Positions 37,601-52,600 of a stretch of 64,000 nt of DNA are shown piece by piece. A program made the translations under genes and the position numbers. This DNA comes from Anseranas semipalmata (taxonomy: Eukaryota > Chordata > Aves > Anseriformes > Anseranatidae). Location of the stretch: the NCBI GenBank assembly GCA_013399115.1, contig VXAA01000170.1:383211-447210 (forward strand), in the 5' to 3' direction. The first letter of the stretch is position 1; the number at the start of each line of letters is the position of its first letter. The notes under the pieces are model-generated. The model saw only the letters and a list, made by a program, of their open reading frames with translations. It made no database searches and was not told where the DNA came from.

Positions 37601-40600
37601 GAATATATATTTTGCATAGTAAATTTAAAGAAACTTACATGCAAGGGGTTCCACTTCCCAGCCTTCCAGCACAGCACAAGGGAAAGGATAAACAAGCAGA
37701 GTAAGAGACAGCATGAAACACTCTTTGAAGTCACAGGTTTAGTTCAAACAGGACAGCTGAGTGTAATAATTGCTAAAAGCAAAGGAGCCTGAAGTGTGGC
37801 TTCCAGGCAAAATACAGTTCACGAAGGCACTGTCATACAGAGCGAGTGGCAGATTCTGGGCTCCATCCAGCAAGAGGCTGAGCTCTCAAGTACATGCACA
37901 GAAAGCAGTTATCTGCAGAACAATCCCATTCCCTTCAGAGGTGGTCACGTCTAAAATATCAACTTATGTGCTCTATTGTTTAAGGGCAAAATACCCTGTA
38001 CTTTACATGATCAATAGGCGTAACTTTCATAATCTAAATGTGAGTGCAGTTTCTGCACAGAAAGTGTAACAGGGCTAGTATGTAGTTCTGTGAACTACAT
38101 CTCCCCATCAAATATAACAATGTTAGCAATACACTTCATTGTATCCCAAACAGACTTGCTGTGAGAATCCTATAAAGAAAGTACATAGCCCTTTGAAGAG
38201 TCCCATTATACCAAAATCCAAAAGAGGTTGTGGTTTGTAACTTTGCCACTAGCAAAGGCAGCAGAATTTCAATTTGTATTATTATAACTACCAGCTGGGA
38301 AATTAACACTTTTCTAACTACTATAAAGAAGAAAAACAGAACTGGCAGCCCATAGAAAGCAGTTTGCTTGTTTTTTCAAATCTGCTTTCCCAAATGTAGT
38401 TTGGTTCAGTGCATCGGATTATCAAAAAGAAGTCTGGAAGCACATATAAATACAGTCATTATAAAGAATGTATTAATTTATTTAACATTTGTTAGGAGGA
38501 GTGGAAAAAAAGTTTCCATTAAAAGGAAAGATGCGTTTACATAAGACAACACGCGCCTTTAGTAATGTGTTATGGATCAGAAAGAACAAGTACCTGAAAA
38601 GTGACCATGTATTGACACCAAAAAAGTTAAAAAGAGTAAACATGAAACAGAAATGTACTGTCTTACCTTGCCCTTTGAAATAGCTTTGTAGGCTGCCTTT
38701 ATGATTAGGTAAGACCAAAAACAGTGCAGAATTTGAAGAACAACGAGCAGCACATTGAAGACCCACAAGGCAGGAAAATTGCCCAGAGCTTCATACAGTT
38801 CAAACAATGTAGTGTTTAATATCCTAGAAGAGAAAGAGACAGAAAAATAATTACACTTCTATAGGCCGACAATGTAAAAAGAAGCCCATTATAAATCAAG
38901 ATGACAAATACATGATTAGATAGGATCCACCCATATAGTTGCTTCTTAAAACGATAGTGACTTGGACTATATTGTACTGGTGTTTCCAGAGATACCACCA
39001 CCAAAACGCCGCTGTCAGTGTTTAACATCACGTAATAAACATCACATATAGGAAACAACGATTCTCAGTGTGCATTTCTTCCCTTCTTTTACAAAGCTGG
39101 CAGGTGTCAGCTGTCTCAGATAACCCCATCCCTGATTAATAACAAAGTTTACTTCATTCTCTCTCTCTGTNCATCTCAACTTCCTCCAGAACAGGTTTAG
39201 TACCTGCATATTACTAACAGGTAAGAGAACATATGAGGGTTGTTACTTTGCAGTGCAACTCCCAAGCAGTACTGTGTTCTTCAAACCACATTCCCAGGCT
39301 GGGATGGTGAGCTGCAACCTCTCCCTTGCCACACAAGGGAGAGCGGTACAAAGAGCTGGGCAACATTCCCTGCGCACTGCCATCTGAAGCCCTGACAATG
39401 GGCAAAACCTGAGGGGTTTGTCTCAGTGTACACAGCTATGGATGTCTTTGCCTTCTTGACATCAACAAAGTGAGTGAAATGCTATGCAGAACAGAAAACA
39501 CAGTCTGTGGTTGTTCATCTATTACGAAACTTCACCAGTGTTTGAAAAAATGGCATACATGTGGCAGGATTCAGCCCCTCGTGGGGTTTTCCAAGACTGA
39601 GAGGGAGCTTCAGCTGAGTGTCCCAACATAAACTCTTATTAGGTGGAAACCTCAGCATCGACAGGAATCCAAAATCAAAATAATCAACCAGTCAAAGGGC
39701 TTATCTCTGGCTCTTGAACATCCTGGATGCCTGTGCTAACCACTAAGCTATGGGGCAGCAAAAAAGGGTTGCCACTTTTTGCACAAAATCCAATTTGGAT
39801 AACAGTTAAGTACAAGCAAGAGAGAGGTTTAGCAGTCAGATAAAGGGAAGGTGGGCAACTAGGAGACTTGGGGGTGGCCGGGGTTGAGTGTCAAGGAAAT
39901 TAAGGCAGTTCAAGGTGTTTGAATCAAGTTTTGGAGAACATTTCAGATGCAGGCACTAAAAGTGATGCTAAAATATGTCTTCTGAAGCTTTGTGAATACA
40001 GCACTAATTATTCTACCCAAATACTCTGATATAGCAGATGATTTCGATCTAAACCTTAGCAAACAGCCTGACAGCAGAAAGCAGATAACAGACAGTAAAA
40101 CAGTGGCACTTTTGGAAATAAATAATGATCTATGAATGCCTGTTTTGGGAGGGTGGGGGTGGCTAAGAAAGAAGGAAATATGAGGATTTATCAATCTCCA
40201 TCCATTGTCCCTGCTGGTATAAAAATGCATCAAAAAGTTCATCGGCTTTATATTCTCTCTCTCTCTCTCCTGAAATTAGCTATATCAGCCTATCGCCACT
40301 AGATGGCACTAGATGTGCTTTGTCTGAAGGCAAGGGCTGTAACAGGTCCTGTAAGGGATTCAGGACAGCATCGTTCGCTTTTGAAGTGATAGAGATGCTG
40401 GGCTCTACTTTTTAATAAGCAATCAAGCTTGCCACAATCCTTTCCAACAACATAAAAGTCAGCTCAAGCAATATTTTAATAAAAAGTATGTACAAACAGC
40501 AAACCCAGAATACAACATTTAGTGGTAACAATTTATGTGTATAAACAGTATTGGCCAAAAATCAGTCAGTGATTTCTAATACACTGGCCTTATTACTGTA

Positions 40601-43600
40601 GGGCATTTCATAATAAATATTTTACCTTTTTATTTTTGCTTTCTTACGCTAAGCTACATGTATGCTTCATAATTTAGTGACAAGTGGATGTTTTATAACC
40701 TTATACAGCTGTGTTTTTTAGAACGTTTTCTGTTTCTGAACATCAGAAAAAGAAACTGTTTTCCAGCTGATGCAAAAAAACATCACATTATTGCTTTTGT
40801 CAGCTAAAACTCTCCAGTCTCAGCTTTCTGCGATTTGTTCTGCCAATGGTAGTGCTACATGGCACAGCAATACCCCACTTTATAATTGAAGGGGAAACTC
40901 TCATGCATATCAAAACACAGCTGTAGTCAGCGCTGTTTTACTTCACCAGGACTTATTTCAGTTCTAACTACATCAAATTCAAACTTTGTATCAACAACTC
41001 CTGTATGTAAACCTCCTGTTGTTTACATCCACCTGTCTTCTTTTATGTCTAGAATTTTATGTGCTCCAGAATTGTAAGTGCAGTTTCTACAGGTTTCTAT
41101 TTACATTTTTATTCACTGGACCAAGTTCATCTCTGGGGACTTCCATAGGAGTCAAGTCAAAAAAACAGCATTAGAGATACAGATGGTCTGTTCTTGCAGG
41201 ACTGCAAAATATTAGGAAGACAGGAAGGCCAAAAAGAGTGCTTCTGATTCCAAAAACAGTTTCACTGTGCAAATGAGTCATCTACTGTGTATTAGGTATG
41301 GGAAATAAGCTTTCACTGAAAAAGCAGAACTCTCTGTAACTTGCTTGTGTCTGGCAAACTAAGGACAGAACTGGAACTCTCCATAAAAGCTGCGTAAAAG
41401 ATCATGCTAATTGCTCGGTAATGCTAGGAGGGGTCAGTGACACAATGTGCAGGCTAGGTGTGGAGATGGAGCTAACGCTTATGGTGTCTAAGCACAAAGG
41501 GCTGAGTAGAAGCTGAGAACTATAGAAAAAACGGAAGAAAGCAAATAGACTTTTTCTAAATATAAATCAATTATTTCATGTCAAAAGCCTGAAATGGGGG
41601 GAAATCATAAGGTTAATGGGACAGAATACAGAGAGTAATTCTTTCTATAGAGACTGAGGAAGGGAGGGAGGGAAGAAAGGTTAGACAACTTTCCACCGAA
41701 TTCCACTTTTGAAAGGATTCAACGGAAGCATTTTAACCAATTGCACAAGTAACAGGGACTGGAAGAAGCTGCATGAGAATGGATTACATAAAGGAGAAAC
41801 TGTCTATGGGGTGAATATCCAAATAAATCTTTGGTTCAGCTACTCAGAAAGGTGCTTAGGTACTTAAATCTGCAAACATGCTTGCTGGAATTTTTCAATT
41901 CTCCAGTGGTTAAATCCCAGCTTTTCAAATTGAATAGTGGAAACTTTGATTCTTGGCTCTCTGACTTGAAAAAGCTGGATTTGATCTCAGAGAAAGAAAT
42001 TACTTTAAGATGCAGGTGCTCTACCTCTCTGAAAACTTTGGTCAGCATTTCTCAGGTCCTGCAATTGAAACAAAATGTTAGCTTCTGCTTTTGAAAAGAG
42101 GTTCTGGCCTATAGCATTTTTTTCTGGGGCCCTGAAAGACTTTAATAGCTGAACAAAACAACAGAATTTCACGGAAGATATTTTTCTCTCTTCTCTTGTT
42201 AAGTATGTCCCAAGTGGGGTTGCGCACCTGGAAGCGTGAAGCTCTCAGTTTAGCATCTTGAATTAAGTAGTGGCTGATGAGGGCAAATGAAAACACATTC
42301 AACACTTAAGATCTAATCTACCCTTACAGAAATCTGTGGTAAACTTTCAGGAATACTGCCACAGTATCTGAGCAACTGGGAAAGGTAATTCTGTACTTAC
42401 TGTACTTCTGCTCTAGTTGAACACCCAGAATAAAAGTAACACATTTTCAAAACCTACAAAACAATCAGCTGCAACACACCAACAACCCAAGTTCTTCTCT
42501 ACCATCCAACTGCCTCCCTAGACAGATAAGCAGTACTTGGGTACTTGGGAGGTGTTGTGGTTTAACCCAGCAGGCAGCTAAGCACCACACAGACTCACTC
42601 CCCCTCTCACTCCCCCTCTCAGTGGGATGGGGAAGAGAATTGGAAAAAAAAAAAAAAAAGTAAAAAAACTCATGGGGTGAGATAAAGACAGTTTAATAGG
42701 ACAGAAAAGGAAAGGAAAATAATAATAATGATAAAAGAATATACAAAGTGAGGCACAATGTAGTTGCTCACCACCCACTGACTGATGCCCAGACAGACCC
42801 CGAGCAGTGGTCCCCCAGTTTTTTGTTCAGCATGACGCCCTATGGTATGGGACATTAGTAGTCAAGATTTATTTCTCGGATTTAGACTTTCACTGAAGTC
42901 TCATAGGACTTCATAACCCAGGCTGCCCTAGTTACTTACAGTGATAATGCTAAGCTAACTTTACACAACAGGTGACCTGACAGACAAATGTTTCTGCATG
43001 CGTGACCTTAGACAAGCTACCCAACATTTCACCTGAGATAGGTATGAAATAATGGACAAAATAGCTAATAACTTCAAGAAACGTTGGACTATAGTGCTTG
43101 CATATCCCAGAACCCTCAAGCTGCAGCGCAGCTAAATATTTAATTATAGCAAATCCAGTATATAAAGGTTGTACTGCCAACTTCTCCCTCTTCTGAGTTT
43201 CAGCTCGGCCAGCTGCTGTTAGGACTGTGTCTGTACCACTGTGCTGCTCTGAACAGATGCTTCTTGGTTCCTGCTGAGTGGAAGAACAAGCTGGTTTCCC
43301 TTTTCAGATCTTGCTGTCTCTGAGATTTTCAGTGCCTTAAAGGAGGATTTATGCTACTAATCAGTGCATGGCAAATTCCGGGGGGAGCAGCAGAAACCCA
43401 CTGCAAACTGAGAGCAGCCAGATGAATCAGTCACTCACACAGAATCAATGAAAGAGGGAAGGAAGGACAGAACAGGAGAGAGAGACAGAGAGAGATGGTC
43501 TTGCAAGAGCATCTCAGAGAAAATCCTGACTTTTTGATTGGTGCTGCTCATTACCCTCTTCCTTTAGACAGCATGTTGATAAAACAGCTCCACAAAATGC

Positions 43601-46600
43601 AGCGACAGAAGAGATATAAACTCCCGAGTCCGTATACAGAGCAATGTTAAGCCCACATACTTCAGTTTTATCAGTGAGATCAGCATCACGCGGAATTCTG
43701 CTCATCCATTCCAGCCCCACATCAGAGGATTTCAGTCAGCTGGGGCCTGCTGCTCCTGACATGGTGCTGATACAAGCTCAGCTGCTGTGCAAACGGGTGG
43801 CTCCTGCTCTAATGCTAATGGGCAGCAATACCTCTTGGCAGAAATCACATCCCTGACACTGAGACGGTGTTATTTTAAGCCCTGTGTAGATCAATAGGAT
43901 TTCCAATTACTTAACTAAAATGGTGCATCAGACAGGAAATTATTCATGTTTGATGTACTGTAAAAGATACCATTCTGATCAAGCTGTCACTGTCCTGGGT
44001 TCAGCTGTGCTTTTCTCCTCACTCAATTTCTTCTCATCAACAGTTACTGCCCATTAACTGATTTTGCAGCCACTGGCATGAATATCAGTATTTCCATTCT
44101 TGTGGATAGAAAAAAACAAGAATACAAGGTCAGAGACACCTTCACAATCCAAGCTCAAATCTCAGGAGAGTCTTTCAATAGACATTAGGATATGGAAAGA
44201 ATTCAAATTTCCTAGCAGAATGTAATTATACTCAGCAAAATGTTGTATCAGTAATGTATTCTGGCAAAATGCTTGCGTGAAGGCCTGCGGATCACAACAC
44301 ACAGGCAGAGAAAAACTACGTTATGCTAAGAATGACACTTCCAAATCTGAAAATCTCCAAGCATGCATAAAACTTTTATATGAGAATATATTTCAAGATC
44401 CCTTTGCCTGGAGTTCATGATATTCTCTAAATAGGAAAGGCATTTGATGTAAACTATAGGAGACCAGTTTCCAATCTTTGCAAAACAGGCTATCAGAGGA
44501 AATAAAAGCCTTCCCCATGCCTCTTTCTGTTAACTAATAGTAAGTGCAGTACCTGTGTGCAAGGAATATTTCTCCCTCTTGCTTTTGGAGCACACGCTGA
44601 CACTGATGGCAGACAGTTCAGGAAAAATGATTACCAAACTTTCTCTAATGCAGGAACTAAACAGAACTAGTTGAAAAACCCACAAAACACCACAAAACAG
44701 CTGCAGTGACCTCTCCGCCAGGTACCCAGTGCCTTTCAGGTGGCTTATATACCATCAATTGTAGGAGTACTGCACTTTGGACCCATTGGTCTAGTTCTGA
44801 GAACCTTGCCCTGGAGTAATGGAATCATTTTAAAATACATAAAAATCATGCAGCTTAAAGAAGTGCGGTGGCACAGTGTCTGTCAGTGACTTATCTTTCA
44901 AACAAATGACTCAGGTATTATGGTCCAGTTGTGGAAGAAATGCCAAAAGACGTGGATAGGGAGAGGAAAACAAAACACAAACAAACAAACAAACAAAACT
45001 AGTCAACTGTTCCTTTGTCCCCACAACCATCACAAGAATTTCCTCCACAACAAAGACTGGGAAATCAGTGTTAAACAGTTTTCAGTTCAATCCAACTTTC
45101 TCGATAATGATCTCTACCTTCATAGCTATCACGGCTCACACTCTGCCATTGTGCAACATTGATAAAACCAACAAAATGTGCTCTCTCACATGGGTGCTGA
45201 GTTTATTCCAAACTACTTTGCTGTAATGACCTTCTTCTATCTGAGCACTAATGAGACTCTAGCTGCATCATGGCTGTTGATCATGGTGTTCAAAAGCCAT
45301 TTACTATTTCAAGCTGGTAAGTTAACTACCATTCCCACACTTGTGTACAGCCATGATTTTTATGTCCCACATACATCGGCAACTTGCAGTGAACCAGTAG
45401 CATTGTTCTGCTTTTATATTGACACTGTAGCGTTATAAAATATGCCCTACTAGCAGCAAACCCCGCTGCAACAGATATAGCCTTTAAAAGAAAGAGGGAT
45501 GAGAAGAGGCAGAATGTTCACCCATGTTGAAACTACCTACAGCCAGCCAGAGTGCCAGCACTCCTATGGGCTGCCTGTGGTACTTCTGCATCAGCACAGA
45601 CCTCCCCTCCACAGAACAAGATATGCTTAAAAATGTTTTTGGGTCAAACTTTCCTCACATACCTGTCCTTTAGATAAAAACCATGGCCAGGCTCTCTTTT
45701 TTCTCTCTTTCTTCCTGCAGATGATGCAAAAACAGAGAACTTCAGCTGATTGCCATGGCAGAGGCAACCCTCAGTTCAGCCTCCTCAGTTCATCCACGCT
45801 CTGCAGTCACCATGCCCTGTGGAGCTGACTTAAAAGAGCTAAAGTGTCTGGCCACAGGAACACCACCAATGATGTTTCCCTTCCCTTGAGACACTTACAC
45901 TCATCAGAATAATTCTCAACAACATAATTGTCCTAGTAATTGTTTCTGTCCTGTTTTCAATCAGACCTCAGGTTTCAGAAAGGACATATTTCATAATAAA
46001 AGAAGGAAAGTGAGAACACTGACTGAACAGCCTGTTCCTGACAACAGAAGGCATTATTACAGCCACAGGGAACAGTCTGTAGAAACTAAAAATGAGGATA
46101 AGAACCGGCTTTGGAAGTCCTGATGAAATCCTTTCTCATATAATTTTTTTCCAGTTGTGATTACATGAAAATCTTAGAAACTGAAATACCGAGCAAATAC
46201 TACTTTTTATTTACACTGCAAACCCACAATGGTGAATGACACATGTAACCTTTCCATTTCTTATAGCTTCCCTGCAAACAGTTGGCTCAGTATTAACCCA
46301 GCACTCCACAGACTTCAGTTTTGCTTCATATAGTACTCAGAGCCCTGAGTTCACAAGTGCCGTAAACACTTTGAGGAAATAAAATAACCAGTCAATACGA
46401 AGGACATCATCAGGTAACATTCTGTCAAAAGCAGATGGGATGACAACATTATATATGCTCTGCTAAACACCTAAGATGAGTTGTGTGTAAATTTGTGGAG
46501 ACTTAATTAATAAAACCTTCTTTTTAATCCATACATTGAAGTCTATGATTTCTTCAAATGTATTGCAGTTAGCTTGCCAAAAACTTCTTATTAAATGTTC

Positions 46601-49600
46601 TTGATAAACTGATGTTTTAGAAGCTGCATGCTGAAGTTAAAAACAGCCTGAAATACAAGCACGTTAGATAATTTTTGCTGTTAGTTCTGCAGCATCCACT
46701 CACTGACAGCAGGAATAATATCGGGAATCAAGTTCATTGGATAAAAATAAGAATTTATTCCTTCAATATCTGCTACCCACAAACAACCTAGACCGTGCTT
46801 TATTTTGGACAATGTTCTGAGCAAAATGAGCTCAAAACAGTGTCAGAAGAGATTTACTTTCTTAATAAAAAAGTTTATTTTACAGTAGAACAATTAGACA
46901 TGTTTGTCCAGTGGTATATATAGTATTAGCCAGGCTAGAAAGGTTTTCACTGGCTTCAGGATCCAGTAAGAAGAACTAAAGCCATTATAAAACACTGTTC
47001 ATTCAGAGTCCAGATGAGGTTTGGGCAGCTGGGATTTATCTGGTTACCTAGATTCTTACCATGCCTAGTAAACGACCAGGATTCTTGCTTTAGCTAGTGC
47101 CCACGTATTGCTTTGATGTAGTAGGATGCTTGTAGGTTCGAGCTTTCTGTTTTACCAGTATGTTCAGAGGAATGAAGCAGGGTGCCTCTGTCAGGGTCCA
47201 CATGCTGCCTTCCCACAATACACATGCTCAAAGGGCCGAACAGTAGAAAATGTGCCAGGAAAGAAAAACAGTATCAAAGATGATGATTCAAATTCCCTGC
47301 ATGTTAAGAGCTGCACAAAAACAGTCAATATCAGCTAGAAAAAGGACAAGGCTAGGAAAAAGAGCGGTTCAGCAAATCTCTGCAGCAGCTGCTACTAATG
47401 GAGGCTCTGCTGCCCTATTCATAACTCAAGCTGCAATTTCACTCAGAGAGAAACTGATTGCAGGATGGAAGGAAGGAGACAGAACAGTGCAAACTGGCAA
47501 CACTGGATCACTATTTGGAGACCCAGTGTGTGCATTAATAGCATGGCTGTATTCCACACTGTTGTTCAACCAGTGATGAAATTCAGGAAGGGCTAGTCAG
47601 CTGGTCATGCAGAGATGAGAGAAAGATGGTAATAAGTAACTAGGGTTTGTTCCAGCACACCATTATGAACAGAAGTTAAAATTAACTCAGCAAGGATCAT
47701 GCCATGCCTGTCTGGTTCATGCAGTTATTCACTGCCATGAAAAGGCAATTAGAAATCAGCCATGAACCAGACTGTGTGTACTCTCATGGGCTTTAAAAAT
47801 GAAAGAATAACAAGGAACCAAGTTGTTCTTCTGAGGACTGGCAGACCTGTACTTATATAGGATTTGCTGGCATAAGAAAAAAATCCTTTTAGCAACTGTA
47901 CTTTGGAGTCAATGAGGAGACAGGCAACTGAAACAGCTTTAAGTTGTAACAGTGAGAATTATTCCCCCCCTCCCTTTTCTTTTTTGACAGAACCTTTACA
48001 AACAGATGCACAAATGGAAGATCCAGTTAGATATACCTATCAACATTAAACAAGAGCATACCAACTAACCAAAGCGGTTTACTGTCTGTGCTCACAGCTT
48101 CCAAATGCAGTAAAGTAGTGGGGGCATGCTGACTCTTCACAGATCTCAGGAGTGCAAACCCCATTCCCCTGCTCCTCTGACTTTTGACAGCAGCACTTGT
48201 CAGTAAGACTACCCCGAAACTCAGTGTGTTCTAGTTCTCATATTATATAATTAATCAAAAGTAGCAAAAAACAACCTCATACTAGTACTATTCAGGGAAA
48301 CCCAAAGGAACCTGAATTCTCACAGCTTGGTGCCTCCACATGGTAAACATCATCCTACCTTTCCTTGGAGTGTTCTCTTCCTTCTTTCAAATCCCGAAGT
48401 TGCACCTTTCCCTAGTTACCTTAACCCATGTTTTAAAACAGTGAATGGGTTTAGTAACCTTGTATTTCCCTCCACACCGATCACCTTTCTTCCACTGAAG
48501 CTCTTGGAAATACCCTAATTGTCAGCTTGTGAAAATAGTTTCAGATACTGTACACTTTTCACAGCATTAGGAGACTTACTCAAACTGCCCTGTCAAAAAA
48601 CAAAACAAAACAAAACCACCCACGTATTCTGGAAAGATAAGCAAAGTAAGTGAATAGTCCTGGGTTTCCTCTATAGCCCAGACTTCAGGAGTTTCACAGT
48701 TCTCAGAACATGGACTTTGCAATGAGCAAAGAAAGACTGGGAAATCTCAGCTGCTACACTGCATCATATTCTTCAGACCCACGTCTCCTGGAATGGAAGT
48801 GCCTGTTTGCCCTCTGCACACCTCAAAAATGATTAATAAATATTACAACCCCATGGAGTTTCTGGCTACTGAAAGAAAAACAGAACAACAGCAAAAAGCA
48901 AACCATTCCTTTATCAACAGAGAGAAGACTGTGTCTGTGTAACTACATCAAAAAGAAATGTTTGAGGCCTAGGGAAAAGGAATTGCAAGGCTTACTGAAA
49001 TGAAGAAAGGCTTGAGGTAACAGTTTTGTCCAGCCTGATTAGAGTAGCCAAGGGCTCACATCACTTATATCAATTCTTCAGTTTGAGATTGCTTTCATTC
49101 TCTCTACAATCCTCTATCACCTGAGAAAGCATCATGCTCCCCCGACTCATGGAGAGTTGTGTTTTATGTTGTAATTTGCTAGAACGGCGATTATGCGCAA
49201 GTGGGAGAATTTCACAAGCAAAATGTCTTGTCAGTGGAAATAGCAGCTTCACTCCTACATTCACTTAGCAGCAGGAGGCAGAAAGTGTCCTGGGGTTTTT
49301 GACTTATTGCTGAAATGAACTCCAGATGCCTGTAGAAAGACTGCTAAATATATACCTAATTGCCTGTTTCTTTTGTCTTAGCCTTGCTACTAAACAACCT
49401 TCAGACAACAGCATGTGATACATTCTGAATTCTTTATTAGCACCTTTATGCAGAATTAAATGGCACTTGTGCGAAGCTGGAGCACAAGAGCATGCCAGAG
49501 TTTCATAAGCGACGTTGTTGGAACCCTGCCTTGGATGTTCGCCTTCCTGCGTGGGGGAAGTTTTCTTATAAATTACAGTCTTCCTTTTACATTACAAGCT

Positions 49601-52600
49601 CACCAATTTTATACCTATCAGTTTTTCTGCTAGAAAAATTTGCATATTTATGTAATATTAATCAGGCATCAAATTTTGCTATTTTGAATATTCAGCAACA
49701 AGGAAAAGGAGGGCAAAACTATGTTTCTTGGCCTGCTGCCACTCCAATGACTCATCTTTGCTGACATGTGAGCTAATGGGGGTGAAGATTTACAACTGCA
49801 GCTTCACAGAAAAAAAGGATTTGGGAGAGATAAGCTCATATGTCCCATGCTTCATCCCTACTAACCCCGACTCCCGCATGCAATGCCTGCACCACAGCCG
49901 AGAACTATGAAGCTTCTTCCAAGACTCTGTGATTACAGATGTTTGTAAGGATAACCGTTAACTGCATGTACATCAAAGCTTTAATCTGGAAATAATATGG
50001 TATCAAGAATCACAGATCATATACACCATACTTATACTCTCTTTCCTGTAATCGAAGCATCCTTGCAACTAACACTCCACCAACAGTTTCCCTTTTCCTT
50101 GGAGCCACCCTCTGAAGACACCTCTCCAATTATTCTTTTCTGCTACAAGGTATTTTTGGGGGCTAGCCTGTGACTCATAGTTTGGTAAGAAGTCAGTGGA
50201 GTCTGATATCTACTTCTTACTCATGCAGTTAAGCCTATTATACGCTGCATATACTTCAAGGCAAGGACCTTACTTTTCTTGCAATGTGGCTGTTATGAGA
50301 ATACCATCCATTTATAAAGTAGGCAATAAATTTCCAAAGCTGAAGTGCTGGAATATTAAAAAAAAGGGTATAAAAATCAGAAAAATGACAATTTCAAGCC
50401 ACATATCAAATACTATTACTAACAGCATCAGGTTCCAGGTGGACTCAGAGAGTGATACAAACAATATTTATGGTTCAGCATCATATTTTGAAGGTCCAAG
50501 TGAATGGCTGAACCATTCACAAATTCAAATTAGATAAATGTGCTCTTCTGTCATGTAAGGGGAAGGAAAGGCAGAGGGCTCACTATTGTAACCACTCCAC
50601 CTGTGAAACAGGAGTACGCTGTCTGCTGCTAAATTCCTGTAATACACCCAATCCTTCTACCTTCACTGCCTTCATGAGTCTATTCTGAATGATACCACCT
50701 AATCAGACAAGTGTGGTGATGCATTCTTCCACTGCAGGCTTCATAAGAACAAAATATGGCTATGAAGCAGGCAGTAAGTTGACCACATTCCTCTCTTGTA
50801 AAAAAAAAAAGTTCCTTGCCTTTTCAATCCTAGCAACTACCCTTGTCCATGGCTGTAATCTCCTGCACTCATTAACCCAAAATTCAGTACCAAGGGAGCT
50901 GACATCAACAGCCAAAGCTACCATGCAGCACTCTTTCATTTCCCTCTTCCCCAGATCTACTCACCTCAGTTTTCATCCTACTTTCAGCACACTGGGCCAC
51001 TGCTACTCTACAGAGCAGGATTCAGACAAGGTTCAATCAAAAGTGGTATGGAACTGTTGCTGTCGCCTAGCATGCATGGGAAGGGGTGGGCACACCCATT
51101 CAGCAGCACAAAATGCATTGGCTGTAAAGCAGGGCACAAGTTTTTGTGCTTGTTAGGTAACTTATCGCTGTGCTGGTAAACTCTTCTGGGGTTCTGCAAG
51201 TCTGACAGCATGAGGTGTGTATCATGGATACTTACACAGACTTCAGCTGTATTATGCCTGGCTTTCACTAGCCATGTCAATCTTTAATTTAAAATATTGC
51301 TTAGTCCTAGCAAGGGCTTCCTGCAGTGTGACACCTGGCTGCAACACTTCACAGGGTTCACTCTAGATGGCATGGACCTTCAGTTTCTGAGCCTCAGTTC
51401 TGGTTAAAAACACAGTGTTAAACAGTTCAGGTTAATAGTTAAAATGGTGGACTTTCCAAAACTTGACTACCACAGTAGGGATGTAAAAGATGGGAAAAAC
51501 TTGACCTTGCTGATTTTCAGATGTCTCAAGAGAAAAAGCATATTGGGCAGCTGCTTCTAGTTAAATGTGTAAAGGACTAATGACCTCCTTCAAAATCATG
51601 CACTCTGAAAAGATTAATCTGCTCTTTGTTGACTGTTCAGCAAGGCAAGCACACAGCAGTGATCTGGTAAAGTTTCTGTTTGAATAACACAGAGAGGGGT
51701 TTAAATACTCTGCTAGTGCTGCAGATAAACACATAAGGCAGCCTGCAGAATCACAGAATGGTTGAGGTTGGATGGGACCTCTGGAGGTCATCTGGTCCAA
51801 TCCCCTGCTCCAGCAGGCTCACACAGAGCAGGCTGCCCAAGACTCAGGCTTTTCCAGGTCCTGTGTCACCAGGTCCCCTGCCTCATTCAGCAATAGGTCC
51901 ATATTTTCCCTAGTCTTCCTTTTGTCACCTATGTATTTATGGAAGACCACCTTGTTGCCCTTGACATCCCTCTCCAGATTCAATTCCAGTTGGGCCTTAG
52001 CTTTCCTAACCTCATCCCTGCATGCTCTGTATTCCTCTCAGGTTAGTTCTGTAAAACAAACAAACAAACAAACAAACAAAAAAAACCAAACAACCCTCAA
52101 AGCACTCAGAAAGGAGTGTGAATGTGTTATTGTTTAAAAACCACTAAAGGAGAGAGGAATAAGTAGTGGGATTTCTATTTCAAGCTGTCATCATCTGTCT
52201 GAGCCTTCCCTGAAGCAGAATCATGTACTGCAGTCTCCAGTGGCAGAACTGCACTGGTGGTATTTGGTCCTCACTGCATTTCCTAATATAAAACAGGAAT
52301 ATAAATATAAAACAGTGTGTGACAGTTAGATTAAATCCTATGAGCAGATGTACCGCCATTTTTCCTATCTGAGACCATACATGTAGAAAAATCAGCTTAC
52401 TTCAATTAAAGAAATTCAATGAATGGCCAAGTTAGCTTCAAGGAACAACCGAGGAAAGAGAAGCAAAGATGTTTAAGAAAAAAATCATTGCTCCTTGGAA
52501 AAAATAAGAAGCACTTTTAAATACGCAGTTTGCGTGACTATCCATTTTCTCCCTTTGTCATAGGGCTTCACCAATTCACAGCACAGTAGGAACTCAGCAT

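Larger units (their letters stand above)
34678..38666. other. CERS6 last intron
   Basis: Intronic. It holds an old CR1 fragment (35811-35985) and a possible CR1/L3 3' end (36664-36716). No other coding sequence is supported. Confidence 0.7.

Noticed and set aside
50689..51156. 155-codon open frame on the plus strand
   Set aside because: Ser/Thr/His-rich, low-order translation inside a CERS6 intron, with no recognisable domain. Treated as chance.
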